Positions 35,941 to 47,740 of a DNA stretch of 64,000 nt are shown here, one piece after another. The translations under genes and the position numbers were made by a program. Location: positions 186,001-250,000 of the forward strand of contig NW_024881619.1 of assembly GCF_019059575.1 (NCBI RefSeq). The letters are read 5' to 3'. The stretch is from Amphibalanus amphitrite (Eukaryota > Arthropoda > Thecostraca > Balanomorpha > Balanidae). The notes under the pieces are model-generated. The model searched no databases. It saw only the letters and a program-made list of their open reading frames with translations, and had not been told where the DNA came from. Numbering within the stretch: the first letter of the stretch is position 1; each line of letters starts with the position of its first letter.

Positions 35941-36413
35941 GACTTTCTTTTCGCTGCTTTATTGGATAAAGCCTTCCGGCACGGCAGTGACAACAATAAT
36001 GCGGGCAAACATCAAACAGCCGTCTTATATGGCACACCTGACGAGAGGATCGTCGCTGGCGCGCCGCCGGCCACGGGCTCTGTGCACTGATCCGCACATT
36101 CCGGCGATGGCTATCACAGCCATGTTCACGGCACACAGGGAGTGAACTAGCCCCTCAGTGCGGCGCGGGCCAACGCCGACCGGAAGCGGTCCTCTATTTG
36201 GAGCCGTCAGAGGGCAAAATTATTCAGACGGACAGTGAATTCAGTCTCGCGGCATGCGTTACGTATTCATGAAAACCATGGCGCGTGCAGGTTGAAGTGT
36301 TTTGAAAAACGAGTGCCTATCTGTTGCTGCGTTTAGTATAAATTACTGACACCTGCCAATCATCGTCGCCTCTTCCGGATTTGATAATTTATGAAAAACT
36401 GTTATCCGACACA
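35941..36413. other. Unassigned DNA, GC-rich at 36030-36200
   Basis: No gene recognised; a short GC-rich patch with overlapping frames. Confidence 0.35.
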
Positions 36414-36417
36414 TTAA

Positions 36418-38378
36418 CCCTCGCCCTGGCAGGGCATTTTTCATAACACGGCCTGGCAGGGGGGGGGGTCGATGCGACCCCCCCTCGCGATTGGCTCCTA
36501 TGGCACCTAGAAACACCAAATTTGGTAGGTAGGTGGGCCCCCTGGAGTTCTCGCCCCTGTGCAAATTTGGTTGCTCTAGGTCAATATTTAGGGGGGTTTT
36601 GGGGGGTATAAATGTAAAAATTTCGCTAAAAACAGGTCAAAAGTGTTTTGCTTATAACTTTTGATCTAATTAAGATAGAGCAAAACGAAAAGCACCAGTG
36701 AACTCAGCACGTCAAGGCGCGTCGAATGATATAGGGGAGACCCGGGAGGTATGGGCCGGTTTTGTGAAAAGGCAATTTTCTTCCAGTGGGCAGTGGCTAG
36801 ACCCGTTTTTTCACTCTGTGCACGTGAAATTGCCTTTCGCCTGCAAAGTGTGCCTGATATTAGGCATCTGGGATCAACTATTTTGTCTCGAGATAACTTT
36901 CAATAAATCATGTGCTTTTTCGATCCATCAAAATACACCGGGAGGTATGGGCCATGGCCCGGGAGGTATGGACCGGTGCCATGTTTTATATTCTTTTCTC
37001 GACAATGAGAACAATACTCGTAGCTGGTATCTACCTTGATCTCTCTTAGAGCCCAGGAACCGCATAAGCGGCCAACAGCTTACTTCATGGAGGTCACTTT
37101 GGGCACATATGTATTTTGGTAAACTCAATCATGCACCATGAAATAAAATGAGTAATATTTTTCTGTTCGAATGAAATTTGAAGTTAAATTTTCAACCATA
37201 CGCGACAAAAATAAAACTTATTGAAGATGGCACTCAATGAAAGCATCTTTTTATTGATTTAGGATCAACGGGGCTGGGTGGCCCGAACCTCCCGGTTAGG
37301 ACGCCAGAATTTGCGTAGCATCTCAGCTCATAATCTTGCAAGAAAGCTTCAAATTGTCCATCCAGTCTTGATTTGCATGCTTTAAACTTTATGTTAGCAT
37401 TGGTCTGACATCATAAAACGAGCCTGGTTCAAATTTATCACGAATTATCTGTATGTAGAGTATTTTACTCGAAGAGGGCAAAAACGCTTTATCACCGCTT
37501 ATTGCCAAAGAAGATTGAGGAAGAATGTGAAAATCACATGGGTTGTATAACGGAATGGCTGCTACCAGTTTACACGGTCAAACGTGTAAAAATACGCAAC
37601 ACTTCTTCAAAACTGCGATGGCCCATACCTCCAGGGGGCCCATACCTCCCGGGTCTCCCCTACTTTTTAGCTTGCTTAAGTGTACTTAAAGTTTTTCTTA
37701 AATTTTAAGCAAACTTAAATTAATAAATTAAGTTCAGGTTAACCAAATTGCATCATATCGCATATCATTCGATTCGGCTGATCACCAGGAACACAATGAT
37801 ACCATTTTTTAAGCTCTAGCGTCATTATGTGCCAAGTTATTGGCAAAAACGTCATTTGATCTCAGTTGACCTCATTTGACCTGACCCATGGATAAGTACA
37901 CCAAACAAAGAAGCACCAAGTGACCTGCTGTTAAGTACCGTGGTTTCAAAGCAGAAAAGTGATAGAACGAAGCGGATATCTCCAGTATTTTCCGAATTTA
38001 GCATTTTCCCATAGGCTTAACATTACGACGTAGTAACCTCTAACTGACCTCAGGTCAGTTACCTCAAAAAAGCCGGACTATATGTTATGCAACTCGGTGA
38101 ACTTAGCACATCCTGAAAGTTTGAAGGAAATCAGTCGAAAACTGTGAGCTGGACTGGTGCAAAAAGAAAATTGAAATTTGACCGTGACCTTGTACCGGTT
38201 TTTCTGACCTGGCGACCTGACCTAAGGTCACCCGGACCTGAAATTTTCAGGTCATATGTAAAATGGTTGCCCCATAGGCTGTGCCAAATTTGGTGGCGCT
38301 GCGCGCCGCCATTTTTACGCTATCTTCGAAAAACCGTAGGGGGGGTTGCATTGACCCCCCCCCCTGCCAGGGCGAGGG
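36418..38378. mobile_element. TTAA-flanked element, copy 6, interrupted by a nested MITE
   Basis: TTAA at 36414-36417 and 38379-38382 bounds 1961 bp with ends CCCTCGCCCTGGCAGG and CCTGCCAGGGCGAGGG. Hairpins: 10 G, TCGATGCGA, 7 C at 36459-36484, and 7 G, TTGCATTGA, 10 C at 38339-38364. Without the nested M2 element (36734-37660 plus one TA), the host is about 1032 bp. A TCGAATGA box lies at 36722-36729, GCATATCATTCGATTCGGC at 37760-37778, and GCGCGCC near 38300. TGACCT clusters lie at 37865-37890, 38045-38072 and 38181-38232. Confidence 0.8.
36734..37660. mobile_element. TA-flanked GGGGA-ended MITE, copy M2, nested in copy 6
   Basis: TA at 36732-36733 and 37661-37662 flanks 927 bp. The ends are GGGGAGACCCGGGAGGTATG and its reverse. 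The core CCGGGAGGTATGG recurs inside at 36939-36955 and 36958-36974 (direct), with a reversed variant at 37280-37295, and is doubled at the right end. Removing it restores GAATGATATACTTTTT, identical to the matching site in copy 10 (about 54221-54237), so the insertion and its TA duplication are directly demonstrated. Confidence 0.85.
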
Positions 38379-38382
38379 TTAA

Positions 38383-39364
38383 CCCAGTGGTGGGAAGTGT
38401 TTTTCTGTTTGTGAAGACAGCCGATAAAGACGTGCAAAGACAATTATAGGTAATAGGTACAAGATAAAGCGAGAACGCTGATTTGTAGGAGCAAGGATCA
38501 TTCAAAAGACAAATCATCAAATTCTGGTGTCAACGTTATGGCCCTACGTGTAAGAAGAGCTTGTGGCATCATATTGGCATCACGGACGTCGGAACTGCAT
38601 CAGGTAAGGCTTCACAATCCCATGGGTGCAGGTGCTACATGCATATCTTAGTTGTTGTCTGAGCTGGCACTTTCTCTTAAAAAAGTAAACAGCATCTGAT
38701 TCTTAAGCCGGCATGAAGACCACCCCTGTGCAGTGCGTCGTCTGATTTGCTCCACCGGAACTAACGTTTCTAATCTACATCATTTCATGTGCCTCCCGGA
38801 GATAGCTTTATAAACTTACATATAAAATATTCGGCTTCTGGGCATTATTGCAGGTAATTTAGACCACCAACGTGAAAACACCCGTGCTCTCACACAAATA
38901 AATGCCTAATTTCGCAAGCTTACCCACACCGCAGATGCAGTGCATTTTATAACGCCAACAAACACGCAAACATCAGTCTTGAAAAAAAAACTTAGGGCAA
39001 TCAAGGGACCTAAGACTGCCCTTCTCCAGCTGTTCTAGTTGAGACCTCGACCAGTATATCGTGATCGTGTAATATTGGGCTTGATATCCGCTCATTACAA
39101 TCTGTTTCCCACGGCCAGCGTTATTGAACTAATGACGTCATGACCAGCATTGCTGGACTAATGACGTCATTCAGAGGTCTGCCACGCCCTGCGCAGACTA
39201 GAAGGGAGGCAGAGATTTACGAGTATAGAATGGCATTGTAAATCCGGCGGTGAATGTTGGTGAGGGAGATAATATGTGATAGACTTCCACAGAGTAAATA
39301 ATGGCTCCTTGTGACCCAGCAAAGAATTTTTGGTGACATCAAATTTTTATCCCAATGAAAAACA
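38383..39364. other. Unassigned DNA with a repeated CRE block
   Basis: ACTAATGACGTCAT occurs twice, giving TGACGTCA at 39133-39140 and 39162-39169, just upstream of the minisatellite. Nothing else recognised. Confidence 0.4.
39133..39169. promoter_or_regulatory. Pair of TGACGTCA sites 29 bases apart
   Basis: Two perfect CREB/ATF palindromes, each within ACTAATGACGTCAT, so the block looks duplicated. No start site or gene could be attached to them. Confidence 0.3.
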
Positions 39365-39650
39365 CCGGCCAACATCAGCCGTACCAACATCAGCTGACAC
39401 CAATACAGCCTGACAGCATCAGCAAGCACACCACCAGCCGATACCGATACGAATGCAATGTGACACCAACACAACTTGACACCAATGTCAGCTGACACCA
39501 ATACCAGCTTACGCCAATACCAACACCAACACCAGTCAACACCAAAATCCGCCGACTGTACCACCTGACACCAATACTCGGCGCAGACACTGATACCAGC
39601 CCACGCCAATACCAACTGACACCAATACAGGCTGACACCAATAGCCAGAC
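39365..39650. repeat. Degenerate ACACCAATACCAGCTG minisatellite
   Basis: Variants of TGACACCAATACCAGC (about 16-18 bases) repeat with substitutions and gaps for about 285 bases. On the minus strand they read as GVSWYWCQL-like peptide repeats in more than one frame, which explains the long minus frames at 39217-39742 without a gene. Confidence 0.8.
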
Positions 39651-41130
39651 AGCGGCGCGCCGCGTGGTGTCTCAGTCGCGCCACAGCCATCACCGTGTCG
39701 CCGGAAGCGTGAGCAGTTGTCGGCGACCACCGGGACGGTCACAGCGCTCCCCCGGGCTCAGAGGCAGCCTTTGTAGACACCGCTGTTCGTGCAGCGCGGC
39801 GATTGCGGCGCACCAGCGCGCCAAATCTAGGTGCGGCTGTAACGCGCGCTGTAACGACGGCAGACCGCTCAGAGTCGGTTGAGCTACTGACGGTGGGTTC
39901 GATTTGGAGACCGATTGGAGAGGGTGGCTGGCGGACTTGTCATTAGACGGGTGGTTAGCGGTAATTAGTGGAGAGAGGAGTAGCCGCAGACAGAAGGGAG
40001 GGCTAGAAACTGGGGTGGTTTCAGATCGGTGAACACCCTGGGTGGTCGCCTTGTTGAGCTGTTTGCAACCGTAGCAGGTGGCCATGACATCCGCCATCTT
40101 GCAGTCATGACAGCTCGCCATCGCTGACAGGCGGGCGAACAACGCGAAATGACAGCAGAAGTGACATAGATCTGCGCTCGTCGCATACGCTCAACGACAT
40201 CCCACTCAGAGATTTCACAAGCACGGGCGGGCTGGCGGAAGCGAGTGGGCTTGGGCGAGTCTATTTCGGAGACGTTATTAGCCCTGGAATGCAGCGACGG
40301 AAGCCGGAGCCGCTCCAGACAGCCCTGCTGCACCAATGACGACTGTCGTTCGCGGAATACATTCTGAATTAATGGGGCTGCGGTTCCCGCTGCTGGCTGC
40401 TCGGTTCGGGCGGCTAGACGACGGCGTATGTGTCTTACTAATGTGATATCACCTGCATTGATTTAGAGACAATACATTACGCTATATTCGGTAGCGCTAC
40501 TGCGACAGTTATTGGCATCACATTTCCTTTATCTTTCAAGCCACGAGGGGGTTCAAAGCAAATTTGACGATGCGAATTATGGTGCTCAAAATCTTAACAC
40601 GAATATTGATGTGACGATAGTCACACTCCTAAAACCAATGTTTTGTGTAATTTCTCTTTGTCTTTTACGCTCCCAGCTTAACATTATTTTTGTTCACAGA
40701 TAGCTTAAACATTTGATAAATGGTACTCGTCGACGACGTTACTAAATCGTCACAACGTGCCAACTATTACGTCAACAGCCATTTCCTCTCTTTCTGGGAA
40801 GATGGCTCGGCCCCGGCGCGCTCCAGAGTCTGCTCGTGCCGCGCTAATCATTTAGTGGCATCTTCTCATACGCTGTCTCCGCACCCGTCCGACAGTGCTC
40901 CGAAATCGAAAAAGGACATCACGCACGGCCGTCCGCGACCTCAAACATCAAAGGACGGCCCTCTATGTATCTCGGTCAAATCTGCCGGTGCGGCGGCGCC
41001 GGCGGCCGGCGGACCTCTGCGCTGACACGCCGATACCCAGCCACCGGTCACGAGCGGCCAGAAATGCCGAGAAAGGAGAGAGAACGGGAGGGAGAGAGGC
41101 GCCATGTGATGTAACACAAAGGGGGGGGGG
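39651..41130. other. GC/CpG-rich region in two blocks
   Basis: GC-rich blocks at about 39651-40430 and 40780-41110 are separated by an AT-rich gap. The longest frame is minus 39690-40142 (150 codons; it contains MASCHDCKMADVMATCYGCK) but overlaps other open frames and is not recognisable. A run of 10 G lies at about 41120-41129. Promoter or exon content is possible but not shown. Confidence 0.3.
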
Positions 41131-41442
41131 CAGAGGCACCCGAAATTATCACAGCCATCCGCCCTTGCAAGGTACGACACGAAAAAATTGGCACCTTTGC
41201 ATTGTTTCGTCTGTTGAGAGGCAGAGAGATGATAAGTTTGACGTCATTCAAGTCAGCTGAATAGTGAATAGCTGCCAGCTTGCCATCTTGGCTGAATGAA
41301 CTATAAGAAAAGCTGGCATATCTAATCCAGATTGCTATACTTAAATGTGTCTACATGCGTTGGGACTTAAAAGGCATTAGCGACATAATTTGTTTATCTG
41401 CATATCATGAAACCTTTCTGCCGTATCTTGCCATGGCTCAAA
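41131..41442. other. Unassigned spacer
   Basis: Nothing recognised. Confidence 0.4.
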
Positions 41443-41444
41443 TA

Positions 41445-42368
41445 GGGGAAGGTGGGATAAGACGGCCCAGCGGGGCAAGACGGACCACCAGCCCTCCCGG
41501 CTGAACCGCTGCTGGTATCTACTGCTTTATGCACTCACTATGTTTGTTTTCCTTCGTAACAATGGCCACCTTGAGCTCATGCTGCTAGGGTGCATAGCTT
41601 TTGAGTTATTGAGAAAAATGTTGTTTTTCGTCAAACCGATCTTATATAAGAGGTCTACGGGTGATTCAATTACGGCGCCTTTCTTGCATGATTAGTTTCT
41701 ATTTTGCACTTAACTGTGAAGAACAAAGTTATAAACTTAGTTATAGTCACACTTTAGGAAAGGCAAGGTTTTGCAATGTTGGGCTATTTGACATATACGT
41801 CATGATAATGACAGAATTTAGATTTGGGGCAAGACGGACCACTGTGGTCCATTGTACCCTGCATATGGAAAGTTCTTTTCCAAAACATTAACACAAGTTT
41901 AAGTAAGCTAATTTTTCAGGAAGGAGTCTTTGTTGCATGTGAGCCATGCATGCAAGTGCTCAGTTAGCATGCATTCATGCCAAACGACAATCAACACACA
42001 TGTTCCCAGCTTTTAGCTGCACTTCCATCACACATGAGTAAAGAATAAAGGCTCATTTTGTTATTTTACCATTCTGGTTACTTTTTCTTACAAGAGTATA
42101 GAGCAGAAGTGTAACACACATGAACGGATAGCAGGCACTGCTGGGTGGTCCGTCTTACCCCACGTTTTTTCTTGTCTGAGTTTTTGACATGTCCCTCTTT
42201 AAGAGCATCCACCACCTAGATGTCTTTAATTTGAAATTTAGTCTTTACACATATCAACAGAGGAAGGATTGAGCATTCCGAAGACTATAAATAATATGAA
42301 TTACGAAAGCAGTGTAGCAAGATATGCGGCCTCAAACCTTAGCTGGTCCGTCTTACCCCACCTTCCCC
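41445..42368. mobile_element. TA-flanked GGGGA-ended MITE, copy M3
   Basis: TA at 41443-41444 and 42369-42370 flanks 924 bp with ends GGGGAAGGTGGGATAAGACG and its reverse. The core GGGGCAAGACGGACCA is repeated directly near the left end and at 41826-41842. A reversed GGTCCGTCTTACCCCAC lies at 42145-42161 and again at the right end. The layout is the same as M1 and M2 with a different core word. No coding capacity. Confidence 0.75.
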
Positions 42369-42370
42369 TA

Positions 42371-43655
42371 TCATATGATAAATTCGATATAGGTAGGTAC
42401 ACCGAAAAAAATCGACATGTCAAGCCTTGATCGCAAGAGCACAAGGAGGTCAAGTTTTGGATAGAGGCAGAAACATGAAGTAGTTTAGTTTTCAAAGAAA
42501 AAAATTGGCTGTTATTAAAAAAAGTTTATTTAAAAAAATAGAAACAGAAAAAAAGAAAAAGCTTAAAAAAGCTATATGAAACCATTACCTGGACAATGAA
42601 CACATGATATATGAATATTCCCTCAATCAGCAATTTTTTAGCATCAATTTGGTTAACGGAATATCTGATATAATATGCCCTCAGCGAACGATAAATTTGA
42701 GCGAGGATACGTGTCGTGCCGTTGGCATTTCGCTCACCAGTTAGAGTGAATCCGACAGACTGGAAGCTGAAGGGTGGGGTTTCGTGCAGCTTTGGGAATG
42801 TGAGATATCATCAGCGTTGTTCTAGCCTGCAGACTGCCATTCATTCAGGGCGCATGGCAACAGGGCTTTCCGTCGAATCCACTATGACAACCATTGATCG
42901 GCATTTTAAGCTCGGCTGAATATCGTAACAATGTGGCAATATCAGGAAATATCCACATTTGACGTAACAACAAAATCGGTTACGCGTAACAACACGAGAC
43001 TTGGCTACACGATGTTCACGCAAGACCTGTGTGCAACTCTACATTATTCCGAATTCAACCTATTATTCAGCTATTAGTTTGAATATAATAGGCATTGGAT
43101 GTTGTCATCCATTATTGTTTCTTTTATCCTAGGCTATTGAAATAATTAAAAAAAAAATCAAATAAATTCAGGTGCTTTTAGCCATGCCATTAGCCATGTG
43201 GCACTGCTATACTACGCTTATTGGAACTTAAATTCGTATTTATTATCGAAAACCTCGCTCAAGGCATGAGTGGAAAAATGTTTCTATTTTAACAAGCATT
43301 TATTCGCTTATGCGTTTCAGCACGCAGTCAGGATGCTTTCATCCGAAAAAAGGATGGGTATTGGGCCCTCAGTCATTTTGCTCTCCACTTGCATCATACC
43401 TACTGTTAGCTTTATTGTATGTCATAATCCAGATGAATCTCAACAAGATCAGTCTCATCCTGCTATCATCGTTTCCATGGCTTTCTTCGCCGACAAAGAG
43501 ACAAATAAGATTACTCGTGTTCCGTCGACTCTTACAACTACAATCTCAACAAAAACAACATATTAGTATCATCACAGCAGAGATGGAGTGACGCAACTGC
43601 GCGCCGTTCAAAAGGAGCGATTTGGAAGCTGGCTCTGACTTCTGAGTGAATGCAT
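42371..43655. other. Unassigned AT-rich DNA
   Basis: A-rich tracts at 42500-42590 and 43145-43160. Frames at 43270-43591 overlap in two registers and are not recognisable. Confidence 0.35.
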
Positions 43656-43659
43656 TTAA

Positions 43660-44755
43660 CCCGCGCCCCACTGGGGTCCTGGATTTCCACGCCCTGCTGG
43701 GGAGTGTTTGAACACCCCCGCTCTGAAAGAGCGTCAGAAAAAATGAAGAAATTACTCAAGTCACTTTTTTGGTCAGGTCAAAGGTCAAGTCACCAGAGGT
43801 CATTGAAGGCAAAAACTCGCCGATTTCCAGATCAAATTTCGACAGCTTTCAACAAATCGACGCACAGCTCGGAAACTAATAGAGCTATAGCGCCGCAGAA
43901 AGGCGCATTTGATAGCCCTATTAGCGCCCTTTCTGAGCAATTCTCTCATATTTGACTTCCGTCAACGGTTTTGCCTGCAGATGGCAAAAACTGTCAAAAT
44001 AGACTTTTTCGGAAACAGTTTTTGTGTAATAACGTTTGACTCAAACCTCGCACAAAGTTTCTTTTACCAGCATCGTATTTCTCTCGTCAAGACGCATCGA
44101 ATGAACTATCATTTGACCATTTTAAGTGGACCTTTCAGGTCCACTTAAAATGTGACCTCAGGTCAAAGTCATGACCTGACCGGTAAGGGTCACCTTGCAT
44201 ATCAGTTGATCTGTATGTTCGAGCCAAACACAACTAAGGTGCTTTCATTCCTCTAGCATGCCTCTATCAAAAGTAATTTGCGAGAAAAAAAAAACTGTCA
44301 GCTACCATTCGTGACCTGAGATGACCCCAGGGACATAAGAAGGGGTCACGGGTGCCATTTTCATGTTCAGTGTGTTAAAGTTACTTGTAATTCGGTGTTT
44401 GGGAGTGTTTATAATGTCTTCCGTCCAAAAGAGGCGCATTTCAAATTTTTCCAATTGACTTATAATGGAGAGGTCGCAAAATTGACCTAACCTTAGGTCA
44501 CCGATATAATTCCGAGATATACATCTCGCGCACATACTGTTGCTTTTATCAATCGCTGCGAGTTTCAAAGCGATCGGTCACTCGGTGTAGCTATGCTATG
44601 GCAGACATTGAAAGTTTTTTTATGTAGTGAGATCACTTGACGTGACCTGGCGACCTGACCTTAAGTGACCTGGGTCTGAAATTTTCACGTGCAAAAAAGA
44701 TGTATGATAAGGTGTACCAAAAACTGCGGCGCCTAATAATTTCAAAATTACTTAA
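43660..44755 (+). mobile_element. TTAA-flanked element, copy 7, right end eroded
   Basis: TTAA at 43656-43659, start CCCGCGCCCCACTGGGGTCC, then a weak hairpin GGGG-AGTGTTTGAACAC-CCCC at 43699-43719. It is homologous to copy 13 at 63476 in the same orientation. A TCGAATGA box at 44096-44103 is followed by a perfect hairpin at 44118-44152. TGACCT/AGGTCA clusters lie around 43771-43803, 44155-44182 and 44638-44672. The final part has a TGCGGCGCC-like remnant (about 44726-44734) but no GGGTTAA, so the right border is approximate. Confidence 0.65.
44118..44152. repeat. Perfect hairpin with 16-bp stem inside copy 7
   Basis: CATTTTAAGTGGACCT, loop TTC, AGGTCCACTTAAAATG. It lies just after the TCGAATGA box. 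Copies 8, 10, 11 and 13 have differently sequenced hairpins in the equivalent place. Confidence 0.9.
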
Positions 44756-45020
44756 TACCGAAAAAAATCGATCCTTTCAATGCTAGGCACCTGCCCAATG
44801 CGAAAAAAAAATTGTTGTCCGTACACAGAAATACTTCTGCAGCACTGTATTTGACTCACCTGTAGCGCTACTTCAAACAAAAATAATCTGTCCTTGAGAA
44901 TTAATACCAGCAGTTCAGCGGACCCCTGATAGATACCCTCGACTCACTGATGCAATCCCGGGTTCATACATCTCCCAAAAATGAGTCACACTTCCACCTT
45001 GCATTCAGCACGGCACAGGT
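44756..45020. other. Unassigned spacer
   Basis: Nothing recognised; part may be the eroded end of copy 7. Confidence 0.4.
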
Positions 45021-45520
45021 AGCGGACAGGAGCTCGCACCTGCCTCTCCGCTAGCCTGTTTTTGAACACGAACACTACCAACACCGCTGTCGAACCAGGT
45101 CACCGCTCTGATCCATGTGTCGTCAATCGGAGCCGCTTCCCTCTGAGGAGATTTGCCGGCGGAGATCTGACAGATCCGCCTGACCCGATAGGGCGGCGTA
45201 TCAATGGGTTCCGTTCCGGCCCTCGCCGAAGGTGCCGCGCGGTGTTGGGGTTCGTCGCTGGTGACACCGATGTCCTCCGATTCAGGTGGTGAGGAAGGTG
45301 TGGTGGCTGATGCCGAGTGTAAATCATCGGCCAGATCGCCGAATATAAATTATCCGGGGTGTGAATCACACGTGATTATTGCATAAGCTGCCGCTCGCGC
45401 CCCGCTGCCGCCGGTGGAGCGGTACGTCAGATGGCTTGACGCCGTCACATCATCGTCCGGTTATGGTGAGGGGCCAGCTGCTGCTACTGAACAGCTTCCG
45501 CTTCACTGACTGTGGGGATG
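45021..45520. other. GC/CpG-rich island
   Basis: GC-rich with three overlapping open frames (plus 45062-45292, plus 45204-45386, minus 45100-45369) and no recognisable protein. Confidence 0.3.
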
Positions 45521-47740
45521 ATAGTTGCATGCTTGGGTTAATGGGGAGACCATTTCTCGCCTTCCTTAATCAGTCAAAAAAGAACATCAGTTGTGCCATA
45601 ATTGATTTCCTTTTGGCTAATGTGGCAACACAGTCAATGTTAACGAGTTCTGGTGCTCTCATCTTGTATGTGTCTCTATGGATTCCTTTCAGTCACTGTA
45701 ACGCTACGTGAGGTTACACTCTCTATTAAAAGAAAAAGAATGATGCTATGTTTTATTGCTAAGGATTTCGTTGAGCTTAAGCATTACGTTTTAGTAACGC
45801 GAGTGTTTCAGTTATGCAGCCAAATGATGTAACTGTAACTGAAACTGAGCGGAGGTCACCTCTTACGGTTCACGTTGCAGTTATAATTCTGTGGTCTGCT
45901 TGGAGACAGCTCCCGATGAGGAAGTATTTGCCGGCGCTTAGGAAACATCCAGGCATTTCGAAAGATAAACCACAGTACCCACAAGATGACTGAGCACCAA
46001 GACTAACCCCGCAAAATGCGTCACAAGCTTCTTTACGGTTTATTTGTAAGTAAGCTACCACGAGGTCACATACTAGGTCGATTTAGCTGGCGTCGGTTCA
46101 ACTGTCCACAGGAGCTCTAACAAAAATTTCTGCTTTTAGACAAGACGCAAATCAAAATCTTTCTCAGAAACAGTGTCTAGGATATTCGCGAGTCATGCAG
46201 TTGTTCTAGATTTTACGGCTAAATGCCAAGTTATTGAGACATTCCATTCTATGTTTCTCCGTACCGTTTCGAAATACTTGAGACTGGTGAAGTCACTCTG
46301 ACTGCATTTTGCCTCATGCCGTGCAGATTCCACTCAACCTACCGGCATTTTTCTGTTTTACAAACAGAGGCGCCACTTCCGAAAATGTCTTACATTTTGT
46401 GGACGGGATTAGGGTAAAGCGGATAACTGGGGTGAAGTGACCTTTTCCCAACTGCATAGATGTAAAACCTGGCATTTATCAACAAACATTTCATTCACTG
46501 CAAAGAGCACGCATACGTCAAGCACGTGGCCAAAGCCTTTGGCCAATGGCCAATGGCCAACGCCTCTGCTTTGGCCATCGCCTTTGCCCGTATAGCTTCT
46601 GGACCCTTGCCCTATTTATGCTGTTCCTGTAGCATGAGTACACATTTTCTGTTATTTGCAAGCTGAAAGTTAAAATAGTTTGCCTTGAATATGTATGTAT
46701 GTCTACTTATTATTTAATCGATCAACGGGCAGCGTGACTCAGAAAAAAACGGCTCACTGGCATAACATAGCGAGCTAGAAATATTTGACTGCACGTCACC
46801 TGAATTATGTGACGGTTATAGGATAATTAGCCTATACGAGCTTCATTCTGTATTTTGTACTTGTACAGCCCACCGCTAAAGTAATGTGTGGTTTTACCAA
46901 TCTCAACAGATGGCTTTGACCGACGATTTTTGAATGCGGACTGATTGAAAAGAAGACGTCAATAGATAAAGTTGTAGCTGCAAGGGTGAAGATACATGTA
47001 AGCTACATTTAAAGTCTCGTTGCAGTCTGGCTAACCGTTCCTAGGCTTCAGAAGCAGATCATACCCATGACTGAAACCACACATTACTTCTGCTGTGAAC
47101 TGTACCTACCTTAAGCCTGTTAGCAATGCGTATGAAGCAAATGGTGATGTTTCTATGAATGTGCCAATTTTATCTACGATAACGATACGATCATCCCTTA
47201 GTTATCGGTCTCATGGAATTATATGTAAGGAACTTCAGCTGCAGAAAATAAACAGCTATCATGAAATGAGTCACAAACACTCCGCCAGAGTTCCCCCATA
47301 TATGAGTCCCGGTAACACTTGTCGCTCAATTGTAAATTGTAATTGCGTGTATGTGTTGCACCGCCCTTGTTGTGTTTTCATCTGAGCTCATTTGCATACC
47401 GTATGGTGATAGTCTTGTAGGATCACCCTGTTACGCCAATAAAGTCATCAACACCCCCGTGCAGGGGCTCGCCCCGTGCCGTAGTACCGAATGACTGACT
47501 GATAATGTTTTGGCACCATCCACAGACCACTTCAGCCATCTTTGTAGTTTTTTCCGCGCCTTCTTCTGAATCCGGCCACTTGCCGAGAAGAATTTGGTGA
47601 AATAATCTTACAGTGATTTGTTTTTCTTTCATTCCCATAAATGTTTGCATGGATATGTTTTATTTAATACACCTTCGTACCCAATTATTTTTGGCTATAT
47701 TTCAGGAGTATAAGGTCGTACATCTGCTGCGTCGTAGTGT
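45521..47740. other. Unassigned, mainly AT-rich DNA
   Basis: No gene or transposon ends recognised. TTGGCC/CCAATGGCCAA short tandem inverted motifs lie at about 46527-46580. Confidence 0.35.

Noticed and set aside
39217-39693. 158-codon minus frame with WYWCQL-like repeats
   Set aside because: The peptide repeat is a translation of the ACACCAATACCAGC minisatellite and appears in more than one frame.
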